Source of the DNA: Lacibacter sp. H375
GTDB taxonomy: Bacteria; Bacteroidota; Bacteroidia; Chitinophagales; Chitinophagaceae
DNA length: 64,000 nucleotides
Assembly (NCBI RefSeq): GCF_037892425.1
Contig: NZ_JBBKTT010000001.1
Location: forward strand, 620,001 to 684,000
Direction: 5' to 3'
The position numbers and the translations under genes were made by a program. Below the pieces are notes generated by a model. The model saw nothing but the letters and a program-made list of their open reading frames with translations, did no database searches and was not told where the DNA came from. Positions 40,601-48,873 of this stretch are shown piece after piece (position 1 is the first letter of the stretch; each line of letters begins with the position of its first letter).

Positions 40601-41078
40601 GCGCTACTTCAATACTGCAAATAAGCCGGCACCTGATCAGAGTTATGTGTATGAGTCACTAGCTGTAAACCTGCGTGGTTTTACACAAAATGCAGCCAAT
40701 GGAAATAATGCACTTGTGATAAATAGTGAACTTCGTTTGCCTGTGTTTACAACATTCTTTAATAAACCGATCAATAATGCTTTCCTCCGCAATTTCCAGT
40801 TAACTCAGTTTATTGATCTTGGTACTGCATGGAACGGACGTTATGATAAAATCGGAAGACCGGAAGTCACTTACACAGATTTGTCTAACCCAACAAACCC
40901 GGGACCGGTATCAGTAACAATTAAAGCGCCTGGTATTGGACCATTCCTTGGTAGTTATGGTTTTGGTGCAAGAAGTACATTACTTGGTTACTTCCTTCGT
41001 TTTGATGCAGGTTGGCAAATGAATGGTTTCTTTAAAGGAAAACCGGTAATGCATGTATCAGTAGGACTCGATTTCTAA
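37635..41078 (+). CDS. Large outer-membrane protein: peptidase-MA-like, TolB-propeller-like and Omp85-like parts
   Basis: 1,147 residues. Signal peptide MRIQVNGFLRLAATVSFIFI...ASAQ. Residues ~30-270 resemble a peptidase-MA-like region (FYQSPNFNVHYTINGLELAK; DLRRQIREGIAKVLVESM; LPKWMTDGYISYAAENW) but lack a HEXXH zinc motif, so it is probably not catalytic. Residues ~300-560 look like a PD40/WD-type propeller (NYPLLAWDPKGTRIAMIVWE; GIIFSSNRPSP). The C-terminal ~400 residues match the barrel of Omp85/surface-antigen proteins (FDARHYLRIYRNFIWAVRGA; YLGGTDGWLMFGPN; INSELRLPVF; LTQFIDLGTAWNG; MHVSVGLDF). I infer an outer-membrane protein with a large periplasmic or surface part. Its terminator lies within the next gene's coding end. 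Confidence 0.8.
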   Translation: MRIQVNGFLRLAATVSFIFILILNHASAQINMVEFGKNRVQHTKFKWSFYQSPNFNVHYTINGLELAKFATQVAEAELPTLEDFIEFGIQRRINIVLYNNFNDYKQSNIGIGLDIPNAGGLTKLVNNKMVVYYNGDHNDLRRQIREGIAKVLVESMLFGDDLGEFAQNQALLDLPKWMTDGYISYAAENWSTKLDNELKSAMIGADYKSFYHFAYEQPRLAGHAFWYYIEEKYRRENVTYLLYLSRIYKNVNRATQTVAKKKLKDVLKDFMLYNRDKYFKDIRARRNVPSGRLTVPKEIGKNDYFRFQANPNPKSFTYAVVEYRKGQTRVILNENFISEKVLWKSGVRNLEEKPNPNYPLLAWDPKGTRIAMIVWEKGKVLLNVYDAFRRIKTVKNVELPFEQVNDMQYMLDPNTLVMSAVKGGQSDVFVYKIDKQTAEQVTNDVYDDLDASFVAFPNKTGIIFSSNRPSPNAATGDTVLPKERYNVFLIDNWNKSEFKQISQLSNIKYGNARFPTQYNMNHFTFISDENGIGNRWAGFFSTTAAGLDTIFQVGDEILRNPEPKELDSTLKAWNKQEPDSIFTFRVTDDSSYTFPMSNYQSSVLETRIAGDNGQVTEVNRQGEFKFLYKLKVDENTLRKRNVNARPTEYIKRMTRLDKIAGENTQNRTDIVDSTTNQKPATDFFETEFKNDSIQPGEKLMGAKKQSQEEVLARMRLFPYVKKYFVDNVTTNFASNGALLINRFQPYTGATGPVNLGNGNPLNAMTRVGAMEFLEDYKFSGAFRINYGLQDNEVFMRFDNLKRRIDWGLSYYRAASTNVTLQTSRGIFPVKTFNSIYQVNVAYPLNEVQRIQVIGGIRRDVYIVKSDDAIPGSLAEPDYDENFAMGRVEFVHDNTINPVTNIWHGFRAKGWVEMFNRLGGNYSERPGDLTFNFGFDARHYLRIYRNFIWAVRGAADVSWGDNKFIYYLGGTDGWLMFGPNAVTRNGVTKERYFNTANKPAPDQSYVYESLAVNLRGFTQNAANGNNALVINSELRLPVFTTFFNKPINNAFLRNFQLTQFIDLGTAWNGRYDKIGRPEVTYTDLSNPTNPGPVSVTIKAPGIGPFLGSYGFGARSTLLGYFLRFDAGWQMNGFFKGKPVMHVSVGLDF

Positions 41079-41080
41079 AT

Positions 41081-41725
41081 TTAATTTTTGTTTGATAAGG
41101 ATGCCTGCTCACTAAAATGAGCAGGCATTTTTTTAAGTGTTTCATAGATCAGCAACAGCACAACTGCAAAAAGAATGGTTACCGCCCACACCCGTGGATG
41201 TGATGCCGGCGAAATAATTTTCGATAATATCCCCTGCATAAGGTCAAACGGTTGTGTTACCAAATGCCAGCTGTTATAACGATCGTACCTGCCGAGATAA
41301 ATACCAAAACCACAGAGTACAAAAAAACTTAAGATCATTGGCCTCACCTGAGCAATGGAAAAACGTTTCAACAACAGCTGCTCAATATTCCGTAAGGAAT
41401 ACAAACCCATCAATAATCCATTCCATGCAGCCATGAATAGTAATACAAGGTCATAATATAATGGAACACCCACCCTTTCCTGCAAATGAAAAAGATCGGT
41501 GATGAGATAAGGTGAATTAGGAAAGAACAGTAACCATAAACAGAACAGCGATACATTCCGAATGGAGAATTTCGCATCCTTGATCATACTGCTGAACAGC
41601 AGTGGCAACCATGCAAGAAAAAGATTCCACGGAATGAACAGGAAAAGAAAATTTCCCGTGTACCATACTCGAAATAAATAAAGTAAAAACGAAAAACCAA
41701 CCGAATAGATCAAAATGTTTTTCAT
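41081..41725 (-). CDS. DUF1361 membrane protein
   Basis: 214 residues, six or so membrane helices. DUF1361 is seen in LFFPNSPYLITDLFHL, PLYYDLVLLFMAAWNGLLMG, and FGIYLGRYDRYNSWHLV. Function unknown in the family. Its last codons (encoding KKMPAHFSEQASLSNKN) are the DNA of a rho-independent terminator used by the convergent gene. It overlaps dgkA by 4 bp (ATGA), so the two are translationally coupled. Confidence 0.88.
   Translation of the reverse strand: MKNILIYSVGFSFLLYLFRVWYTGNFLFLFIPWNLFLAWLPLLFSSMIKDAKFSIRNVSLFCLWLLFFPNSPYLITDLFHLQERVGVPLYYDLVLLFMAAWNGLLMGLYSLRNIEQLLLKRFSIAQVRPMILSFFVLCGFGIYLGRYDRYNSWHLVTQPFDLMQGILSKIISPASHPRVWAVTILFAVVLLLIYETLKKMPAHFSEQASLSNKN
41101..41134 (+). terminator. 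Terminator of the large outer-membrane gene, inside DUF1361 coding sequence
   Basis: Perfect 11-bp stem ATGCCTGCTCA / TGAGCAGGCAT with a six-base loop, followed by seven T on the plus strand. It lies wholly within the C-terminal codons of the convergent gene. Confidence 0.85.
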
Positions 41726-42072
41726 GCTGAAAAAAGTGAAATGAGTTTAGGAAGAAAAATAATGAGTGCTGCAACAACACTACCTGTTGCTGCAACCAAC
41801 ACAGCAGCAGCAGCAATGTCTTTTACTTTTTTAATGACGGGATGCTGTTCGGGATGAACCATATTGCATAGCTCTTCAATTGCTGTATTGATTAGTTCAA
41901 ATGAGATCACCAATACAATGCAAAGAATTATAACGATCCACTCTGTTAAAGTGAGGCTAAAATAAAATCCTGCAATACATGCCAAAACCGCTGCAATGAT
42001 ATGTATACGCATATTTACTTCACTCCCCAATGCTGAGATCAATCCGTTAATGGCATACCTGAATTTTTTCAT
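41722..42072 (-). CDS. dgkA: Diacylglycerol kinase family protein
   Basis: 116 residues, the small integral-membrane DgkA type with three helices. The signature ELINTAIEELCNMVHPEQHP and KKVKDIAAAAVLVAA are present; the usual Asp after the Glu motif is Asn, as in some undecaprenol kinases. It phosphorylates a lipid alcohol (diacylglycerol or undecaprenol; not distinguishable). It is followed by DUF1361 with a 4-bp overlap. Confidence 0.9.
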   Translation of the reverse strand: MKKFRYAINGLISALGSEVNMRIHIIAAVLACIAGFYFSLTLTEWIVIILCIVLVISFELINTAIEELCNMVHPEQHPVIKKVKDIAAAAVLVAATGSVVAALIIFLPKLISLFSA

Positions 42073-42139
42073 ATTCTTCTATGATGATAAAAACATATCT
42101 CGTTTTGATGAAAATGTTGTCATAAAGAATCATTTAAAG

Positions 42140-42613
42140 TTATGAATGAACTTGTTGTTGAACAACTGTAAGTGGTTGTTCCATTATACCAAACCAATCC
42201 ATGTTTTCAAGACTTTTTGACTGCTTTCCTCTCTGCCATGCTTTTTTAAAAGAACTGTAATATTCCGGCATTGTTACCAAACCATAGATAACTGTTGCCA
42301 ACACCGGGAACGAAACCCGTCCGTTTGCCAACATGAAAAACTGCAAACTAACCTCACCTTCATCTGTAAAAGGATAATTAAGCACTACATGTTTTATATC
42401 GTGCCGCTCATAATAAGGAAGCAGGCGCAGGTTTTCTGCATTCAGCAGTTGCCATAATTCATTTCCCACTGTTTCAAATGGCAAGGCGCTGAGTTGCTCC
42501 ATGCTATAAGGAAACTTTTTCTTCCTTCTTACGATCTTCAATATCGGCAACGCAATTGTGTGGGTAAGCATTACCAGTATATTACTGCGGAGTTTTTTCA
42601 ATATACGTTTCAT
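42140..42613 (-). CDS. Coq4-like protein
   Basis: 157 residues. After a basic N-terminal segment it has PYYERHDIKHVVLNYPFTDE followed by GEVSLQFFM, which holds HDxxHx11E (His71, Asp72, His75, Glu87), the metal-site motif of the Coq4 family of ubiquinone biosynthesis. Bacteroidota make menaquinone, so a ubiquinone role is unlikely; a quinone, lipid or scaffold role is open. It is the last gene of the CreD operon and overlaps creD by 4 bp. Confidence 0.75.
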   Translation of the reverse strand: MKRILKKLRSNILVMLTHTIALPILKIVRRKKKFPYSMEQLSALPFETVGNELWQLLNAENLRLLPYYERHDIKHVVLNYPFTDEGEVSLQFFMLANGRVSFPVLATVIYGLVTMPEYYSSFKKAWQRGKQSKSLENMDWFGIMEQPLTVVQQQVHS

Positions 42614-43971
42614 GATACAGTTGTATTATCGTTAATTGTTTCAGTTGCTGTTATTTTCTTTCCTTCTCCATACCAATCGATCTTACGGGAGTAATACATC
42701 ACAATAGCAAGCAGGATAAATAAACCAATACTTCCAAACAGCAACGCACCATCCTGTAACTGGATAAGAATATAAATAAAACCGTACAACGATGAGAGGA
42801 ATACAAGCAACGCAATGGCAATAGCTGATTGTTTAAAAATGCTGTAGGTATATGATGTTATTAAGCCAATCGTAGCAACAGATGCAATGAGGTAGCCGAT
42901 ATTAAAACCTGTATATTCTGAAACAGACAACAGCAATGTATAAAATATACAAAGTGCCAATCCCACCAACACATATTGCAATGGATGCACACTTCGCTTT
43001 TTCAATGTTTCAATAAAAAAGTAAAGAAAAAACGTAAGTGCTATAAAAAGCAACGCATATTTTACTGTACGCATGGTTTTACTGTACGAATCAACACCCT
43101 GTAATAATTCTACACCGAATGCAAACCCGTCAATATTCTGTTTGCCTTCCTTCCACATCTGCGGAATATCACGGGTGAAATGAAGGATGTTCCAACTGGC
43201 AGTAAATCCTTTGTCAGTAATTGCATGTTGAGTTGGTAAAAATTTACCGTCAAACGAAGGATCGGGCCATGTTGATCGCAATTGCACATTGGTTTGTTTA
43301 CCAAGTGGTGTAAAGTAAAGCCGCTCCGAACCTTTTAATTTCAATTTGAGTTCATAAGACTGTGCTGAATCTTTTAATGCCATTGCATTTTTCAATAAAC
43401 TGCTTACACCTGAGCCGGCAATATCTGTTGGCGGAAAACCGGGGTCCATTTCTGATGATGCACCATTCCAGTTTAATGATAATGCTTCTGCAATTCCTCT
43501 GTTATCGGATATGCCCAAGCAAAGCCTCACTTCATTCCACAAAACATCAGCAGGGTCAATACCAAGCTGCGAAAGTTGTATCGGCAAAAATTTTCCACTG
43601 ATCGTTAGGTCTGATTTATAAAGAATGATCTTAAAAATACTTCTGCTGCGTTCTTCTGGAATTAATTCGCCATTGATGTTTTCTGATTCGGGGAGGTAAT
43701 GCATCATTCGCTTTACCATCATCACTTTGCCTTTGTCATCCACAAATTTCTCCTGGTAGGGAATCATTAAAAAAGGACCACTTACTGTTTGTGCCGATGC
43801 CCATTTAGAGCTTACTTCAGCTATCACTTCACGTTGCCTGTCTTGACGCTCACGTACCAATTCCATAATAAATGCTGTTGGAATCAATAATACAAGAACG
43901 AGAAAACCTACAAGGATAGATTTAATAAAGATGCCATACCGTTGCCAGAAAGAAGGTTGTTGCGTGTCCAT
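42610..43971 (-). CDS. creD: CreD-like inner membrane protein
   Basis: 453 residues from the ATG at 43969-43971 (MDTQQPSFWQRYGIFIKSIL), which follows the operator at 43990-44006. CreD family: one N-terminal helix, a large periplasmic part (SGPFLMIPYQEKFVD; FTPLGKQTNVQLRSTWPDPS; FTASWNILHFTRDIPQMW; FGVELLQGVDSYSKTMRTVKY), then about five helices at the C-terminus. In E. coli CreD belongs to the Cre regulon and affects envelope integrity. Here its regulator appears to be the winged-helix protein upstream, not CreBC. Confidence 0.93.
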   Translation of the reverse strand: MDTQQPSFWQRYGIFIKSILVGFLVLVLLIPTAFIMELVRERQDRQREVIAEVSSKWASAQTVSGPFLMIPYQEKFVDDKGKVMMVKRMMHYLPESENINGELIPEERSRSIFKIILYKSDLTISGKFLPIQLSQLGIDPADVLWNEVRLCLGISDNRGIAEALSLNWNGASSEMDPGFPPTDIAGSGVSSLLKNAMALKDSAQSYELKLKLKGSERLYFTPLGKQTNVQLRSTWPDPSFDGKFLPTQHAITDKGFTASWNILHFTRDIPQMWKEGKQNIDGFAFGVELLQGVDSYSKTMRTVKYALLFIALTFFLYFFIETLKKRSVHPLQYVLVGLALCIFYTLLLSVSEYTGFNIGYLIASVATIGLITSYTYSIFKQSAIAIALLVFLSSLYGFIYILIQLQDGALLFGSIGLFILLAIVMYYSRKIDWYGEGKKITATETINDNTTVS

Positions 43972-43989
43972 TTTGTTTATTTTAAAAGT

Positions 43990-44006
43990 ACTTTGAATTT
44001 CAAAGT
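43990..44006 (-). promoter_or_regulatory. Palindromic operator at the creD promoter
   Basis: ACTTTGAA-T-TTCAAAGT, a perfect 8-bp inverted repeat 18 bp before the creD ATG. It covers an AAACTTTG -7-like box (7 of 8). A second copy is at 45012-45028. Confidence 0.75.
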
Positions 44007-44022
44007 TTAGATACAAAAAAAT

Positions 44023-44325
44023 TTACTTCCCCATTTGTTTGATCATTTGCTCCAATGCATCGAGGTGTAACCTGAATGCTTTCTCACCCGCTTTCGTAAC
44101 TGCATACGTTGTATTTGTTTTACGTCCAACAAATCCTTTGTTCACTTTAACGTAGCCGTTTTCTTCCAGTGCTTTAAGATGCGATGCAAGATTTCCATCG
44201 GTTACATTGATCAGTTCTTTCAGCTCATTAAAACTTACCTGCGCATTTACCATTAACGCACTCATTACGCCTAACCTTACCCGGCTATCGAACACCTTTT
44301 GTAACTGTTCTATCGGATTCTTCAT
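44023..44325 (-). CDS. Winged-helix transcriptional regulator
   Basis: 100 residues with a winged helix-turn-helix of the MarR/ArsR-like HTH_34 type: FDSRVRLGVMSALMVNAQVS, the recognition region NELKELINVTDGNLASHLKA, LEENGYVKVNKGFVGRKTNT and a C-terminal dimerisation helix. Such proteins often repress their own operon. It overlaps the preceding membrane-protein gene by 4 bp. The 17-bp palindromes at both promoters of the operon are the likely binding sites. Confidence 0.9.
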   Translation of the reverse strand: MKNPIEQLQKVFDSRVRLGVMSALMVNAQVSFNELKELINVTDGNLASHLKALEENGYVKVNKGFVGRKTNTTYAVTKAGEKAFRLHLDALEQMIKQMGK

Positions 44326-45005
44326 ACTTTCTTCTCCATTTGCATGGGCTGTCGTTCATATTTATTCCACATCACTATTCCATATATAATGTGTAACAGT
44401 CCAAAACCTGCGGCCCAAAAATAAAGTCCATACCCCGGAAACCAACAATTAATTACTCCCAATGCAGTGATTACATAACCAAGAAAACGAATTTCTCCGA
44501 AAGTATACTTCGCTCCATTGATCAATGCGATACCATAAAAGATCAAACAACCCGGAGCAATTAAACCATACACGCCGGCTTCAATCAATTTCAAAAGAAA
44601 CAAACCTCCGGCTACCAATGGCACTGCAATATTCCAGATCATTCTTTTTGCAGTTGATCCCCACACCGGCACACCTTGTCTTTTACTTCTGATATAGGTA
44701 AAGAATACAGCCAATACAATTGCAGAAATTAATGTGAGCACGGCTATTGTAAATAACCGGCTACCCATGAAAGAACGAAGCATATCCACACCATCGCTGC
44801 TATAACTATCTCCTATTAAACCGGATCTTCTTACGCCTGACCCATCAGAACTTTCGATCACATCATAAGCAAACCAGGCTCCGGTTAATGCACACAAACC
44901 TGCAGCAATACCACTTAAGCCACTAAGACTGATAAAGCGACTGCTGCGGTCCATCATATTACGGATGTCCTGGATAGTTTCAAGCGTTTGATTCTGGCTA
45001 TTCAT
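44322..45005 (-). CDS. Membrane protein of the CreD operon
   Basis: 227 residues. A helix at RSSRFISLSGLSGIAAGLCALTG is followed by five more (LFTIAVLTLISAIVLAVFF; MIWNIAVPLVAGGLFLLKLI; YGLIAPGCLIFYGIALINGA; FLGYVITALGVINCWFPGYG; YFWAAGFGLLHIIYGIVMW). Function unknown. It is the first gene of the operon with the winged-helix regulator, creD and the Coq4-like gene; proteins of this kind commonly accompany that regulator in Bacteroidota, so they may be partners in an envelope response. Confidence 0.8.
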   Translation of the reverse strand: MNSQNQTLETIQDIRNMMDRSSRFISLSGLSGIAAGLCALTGAWFAYDVIESSDGSGVRRSGLIGDSYSSDGVDMLRSFMGSRLFTIAVLTLISAIVLAVFFTYIRSKRQGVPVWGSTAKRMIWNIAVPLVAGGLFLLKLIEAGVYGLIAPGCLIFYGIALINGAKYTFGEIRFLGYVITALGVINCWFPGYGLYFWAAGFGLLHIIYGIVMWNKYERQPMQMEKKV

Positions 45006-45011
45006 AAAAGC

Positions 45012-45028
45012 ACTTTGAATTGCAAAGT
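45012..45028 (-). promoter_or_regulatory. Palindromic operator at the operon promoter
   Basis: ACTTTG-AATTG-CAAAGT, 16 of 17 bases identical to the site at 43990-44006, ending six bases before the ATG. It includes a TTACTTTG -7-like box, so binding would block the polymerase. Confidence 0.75.
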
Positions 45029-45173
45029 AAATGGTTTTTTATCTATTACTCAAACTATCCTTTGGTCTTTTTAACAGAAAGTTTTGGAAAACAATCAGCT
45101 ATCGTAAAAACCCTGACAGGATGAGCGGCTTGGATTCACTATTTTTATCGCTCGAAACAATCGCATTAACCGG

Positions 45174-47672
45174 ATGAAGTATATCGTTTCCCTTGTGCTG
45201 AGTACCTTTTGCATCTTAAACATAACGGCGCAAACAAAAGTTGTTTCCGGTATTATTAAAGATTCACACTCCGATGAACCTATTCCTTTCGCATCTGTAC
45301 AGTTGAAAAATACAACGATTGGTAAGTTGAGCGATTCAGCAGGTTTATTTTCATTGCACCTTACTGCAATCGCAGCAACCGATTCTTTGCTCGTTAGTTA
45401 TGTTGGCTATAACAGCATGACCATTGCATTACCATCTACATCAAAAGACACTATATTCTTAACGATTCAACTTGAACGTGGCAGTGCAGGAAAAGAAGTA
45501 GTGGTGAAATCGAAATACGGAAGAGGCTGGATATTGTGGCGAAAAGTGGTGCGACAAAAACCTGTTAATGACCGTTACCGTTTCGAAAACTTTGGCTATG
45601 AATTATACAATAAGCTGGAGCTCGATATTAACCGCTTCAATAAGGACAAGTTTAAGAACATCGGACCTCTCAAACCATTTGGTTTTATACTCGATCAAAC
45701 AGTTGACAGCACCAGTGAAGACAAACCTTTTCTGCCGATCTTTCTCACGGAAACTATTTCCAATTACTACTTTCAGAAATCGCCGCTACGCCGACGGGAA
45801 GAGATCAAAGCCAGCCGCACATCGGGTGTAGATAATGAAAGTGTACAGAAATTACTGGGTGGCATGGATCAAAACATCAATGTGTACAATAACTACATTC
45901 CGATTTTTGATAAACGTTTCATCAGTCCTATCAGCGATAATGGCGATGCATTTTATAGTTATCGTGTACCCGATACACAATTTGTAGCAGGCAAACGTTT
46001 CTTTCATCTTGTGTTTACGCCCAAGCGAAAAGGAGAAAATACGTTTGAAGGTGATTGCTGGATACATGATACCACATTTGCCGTACAGAAAATGAACCTG
46101 CGATTATCGAAAGAAGCAAATGTGAATTATGTGGAGAAGTTAAGTATTGTGCAGGAATACAAATTTGTGAACGACTCTATTTGGTTTTTGCTGAAGGATA
46201 AGTTTATTATTGATGTGGCACCAATTGGCAAACAGAAGTTTGGGGTTACTGGGCGGAAGACCACTACCTATAAAGACGTTCTCATCAATTCAGGTGTGGT
46301 GTGGGAACAATTGCAGAAAAATAAAAAACTGGAAGAAACAATACTGCTTGCAGGTTCAACCCAACAACCGGAAACTTATTGGAAAGAGTCAAGGCATGAA
46401 GAACTTGCGAAAAATGAGAAGGCCATTTACAGCATGATCGATACGTTGCAGAAGATGCCGCTATTTAAACGCTACAGCGATATTGCTACTTTTCTTGCAA
46501 CAGGATACAAAGCATTCGGAAGTTTTGAATATGGTCCGTGGTTCAACGTGATGAGTTCAAATGTGGTGGAAGGCTTCCGCACAAGATTGGATATCGGAAC
46601 AAGTACAAACTTCAGTAAAACATGGTGGTTACGTGGTTATCTTGCTTATGGATTTACAGATAAAAAATTTAAAGGGCGTGCAGAGATCACACACCTTTTC
46701 AAACGTGACCCCCGGGTTCGAATGTACCTGTCGTACACAAATGATTATGATAACGGACAACGCTATTATGATGAAGTGGGAACCGACAACGTGTTTACTT
46801 TAGCGGCACGTAAATCGCAAGTACCTATTAAGTTCCTTCGTGTAGAACAACAACGTATTGAATTTTCGAAGGAAACACATGCTGGCTTCACTTTCGAAGT
46901 ATCTGCCACACGTAAGAAATTTGATCCTGTCCGTTCTTTGCCTAGTAAGTCAATTTATCCAGATGGAGTTGGTGAGGCTTTAAATAATTCTGAAGTGGGC
47001 TTTCGTATTCGTTATGCTTATCTTGAACGTTTCCTCGAAGGAACATTCTTACGATCCAGCTTAGGCAGCCCCTATCCTATTGCAGAAATAAAATATGCAA
47101 GAGGTTTCCCTGGTTTCTTAAAAAGTAATTATCAGTATCATCGTTTAACTGCATCAATACACGATTATTTTAAGATCGCTAATCTTGGTGAACTGTATTA
47201 TAATGTTTATGGTGGTAAGATCTATGGTACACTTCCTTTCCCATTATTAGAAATTCATCCCGGTAATGAAATCTTCTACTACAATAAATATGCGTTCAAT
47301 CTTATGAACAGGTTTGAATACTTGAGTGATGAATATGCCGGCGTAAACGTTGAACATAATATTGGCAATGGTATGTTCCGTTTATTAGGACCAACACGCA
47401 AACTGAAGTTGCGCCAGTTCTGGACAGCAAAAGTTTTATGGGGAAGTTTGAGTGATGCCAACCGCAGCTTTAACCAGGTTGGAGCCATCTTTGATCGTGG
47501 TCACCAATTCCAATCGCTCAATGGAAAAACATATATGGAAGTAGGCACGGGTGTTGATAATATTTTCCGTGTATTGCGGTTCGATTTTATCTGGCGACTG
47601 TCACCACAACCATTACCGGAGGAACGCTATAAACGTTTTGGTATTTTTGGAAGTTTCAGGTTGCAGTTTTAG
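45174..47672 (+). CDS. DUF5686 and carboxypeptidase-like domain outer-membrane protein
   Basis: 832 residues. Signal MKYIVSLVLSTFCILNITAQ, then a carboxypeptidase-regulatory-like domain (VVSGIIKDSHSDEPIPFASV; GLFSLHLTAIAATDSLLVSY) to about residue 110, then the DUF5686 region, a beta-barrel-like domain ending FGIFGSFRLQF. The family is confined to Bacteroidota and of unknown function; no TonB plug is present. It has a TATTTTTA -7-like box at 45140-45147. It converges with an aminotransferase gene with 19 bp between and no terminator seen. Confidence 0.9.
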   Translation: MKYIVSLVLSTFCILNITAQTKVVSGIIKDSHSDEPIPFASVQLKNTTIGKLSDSAGLFSLHLTAIAATDSLLVSYVGYNSMTIALPSTSKDTIFLTIQLERGSAGKEVVVKSKYGRGWILWRKVVRQKPVNDRYRFENFGYELYNKLELDINRFNKDKFKNIGPLKPFGFILDQTVDSTSEDKPFLPIFLTETISNYYFQKSPLRRREEIKASRTSGVDNESVQKLLGGMDQNINVYNNYIPIFDKRFISPISDNGDAFYSYRVPDTQFVAGKRFFHLVFTPKRKGENTFEGDCWIHDTTFAVQKMNLRLSKEANVNYVEKLSIVQEYKFVNDSIWFLLKDKFIIDVAPIGKQKFGVTGRKTTTYKDVLINSGVVWEQLQKNKKLEETILLAGSTQQPETYWKESRHEELAKNEKAIYSMIDTLQKMPLFKRYSDIATFLATGYKAFGSFEYGPWFNVMSSNVVEGFRTRLDIGTSTNFSKTWWLRGYLAYGFTDKKFKGRAEITHLFKRDPRVRMYLSYTNDYDNGQRYYDEVGTDNVFTLAARKSQVPIKFLRVEQQRIEFSKETHAGFTFEVSATRKKFDPVRSLPSKSIYPDGVGEALNNSEVGFRIRYAYLERFLEGTFLRSSLGSPYPIAEIKYARGFPGFLKSNYQYHRLTASIHDYFKIANLGELYYNVYGGKIYGTLPFPLLEIHPGNEIFYYNKYAFNLMNRFEYLSDEYAGVNVEHNIGNGMFRLLGPTRKLKLRQFWTAKVLWGSLSDANRSFNQVGAIFDRGHQFQSLNGKTYMEVGTGVDNIFRVLRFDFIWRLSPQPLPEERYKRFGIFGSFRLQF

Positions 47673-47691
47673 AAATGACAGCAAAGAAAAA

Positions 47692-48873
47692 TCATAACTG
47701 ATCCAAACACTCAATTATCACTTCGCATGCTTTTGTAATGTCTTCTTCAGAAATTGTTAATGGTGGCGCAATACGCAAACAATTTGATGCAAATAAAAAC
47801 CAATCTGTAATCACGCCTTTTGCAATGCAGGCATCAATTACTTTCTTATTTGTTTCAAAACTATCGAATACAACGGCCATCATCAAACCCCGTGAACGTA
47901 CTGCTTCAATTTTAGGATGATGCAGTAATGTGCGGAAGAGAATTTCTTTTTCGGCGACACCCTTTACCAATTCTTCTTCAAGTAATACATTCATGGCGGC
48001 CATACCTGCGGCACAACAAACCGGGTGACCACCGAAGGTTGTAATATGACCGAGCACCGGATTCTCCGTAAACTTCCACATCAATTCTTTATCGGCAATA
48101 AATGCTCCTAAGGGCATTCCACCGCCCAATGCTTTTCCTAATAATAAAGTATCAGGCACTATGTCAAACTGTTCAAAAGCCCAAAGTGAACCATTTCGCC
48201 CAAATCCACATTGTATCTCATCCAATACTAACAGGGCGCCCGTTTCGTTACAGCGCTTACGCAAGGCTGTTATCCACTCTTTCAACGGAGCATTTACACC
48301 TGCTTCTGCCTGGATAGTTTCAGCAATTACACAAGCTGTATTACTTCCAATCAGCTCCAAAGCTTCGAAAGAATTATAATCTGCATGATGAACTCCGGGT
48401 AATAACGGACGAAACGAGTTCCGCCAATATTCGTCGCCCATAACACTTAATGCACCTTGAGTGCTGCCGTGGTAACTATTATTAAATGCAACAATTTCTG
48501 TGCGACCTGTCACCCGTTTAGCCAGTTTCATTGCACCTTCGGTTGCTTCTGTGCCGGAATTGGTAAAATAAACAGAGTTGAGGGATGCGGGTAAATGATC
48601 GGTGAGCAGTTTGGCATATTGCACTTCCGGGCTTTCAATAAACTCGCCGTACACAAGCAGATGCATGTATTTGTCAACCTGTTGTTTAATGGCTTCCACT
48701 ACTTTGGGGTGGCAATGCCCCACATTACAAACACTAATACCTGCAATAAGATCAAGATATTCTTTACCATCAGCATCCCACATGCGACAATCTTCAGCCT
48801 TCATTATTTCCAAAGCCAATGGTGCTGGCGAAGTTTGAGCCACATGCTGTAAAAAAAGTTGACGCTGGTGCAT
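47692..48873 (-). CDS. Class III aminotransferase (ArgD/ornithine aminotransferase-like)
   Basis: 393 residues from the ATG at 48871-48873 (MHQRQLFLQHVAQTSP); an upstream TTG lies in the promoter. PLP enzyme of the acetylornithine/4-aminobutyrate group, with VLDEIQCGFGRNGSLWAFE (PLP-binding Asp) and LLGKALGGGMPLGAF (PLP lysine), and the substrate loop TNSGTEATEGAMKLAKRVTG. Substrate not certain: no arg genes are nearby and the N-terminus FLQHVAQTSPAPLALEI is that of a Bacteroidota-specific aspartate aminotransferase family group. A GACATTTG box lies 9 nt upstream. Confidence 0.9.
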   Translation of the reverse strand: MHQRQLFLQHVAQTSPAPLALEIMKAEDCRMWDADGKEYLDLIAGISVCNVGHCHPKVVEAIKQQVDKYMHLLVYGEFIESPEVQYAKLLTDHLPASLNSVYFTNSGTEATEGAMKLAKRVTGRTEIVAFNNSYHGSTQGALSVMGDEYWRNSFRPLLPGVHHADYNSFEALELIGSNTACVIAETIQAEAGVNAPLKEWITALRKRCNETGALLVLDEIQCGFGRNGSLWAFEQFDIVPDTLLLGKALGGGMPLGAFIADKELMWKFTENPVLGHITTFGGHPVCCAAGMAAMNVLLEEELVKGVAEKEILFRTLLHHPKIEAVRSRGLMMAVVFDSFETNKKVIDACIAKGVITDWFLFASNCLRIAPPLTISEEDITKACEVIIECLDQL

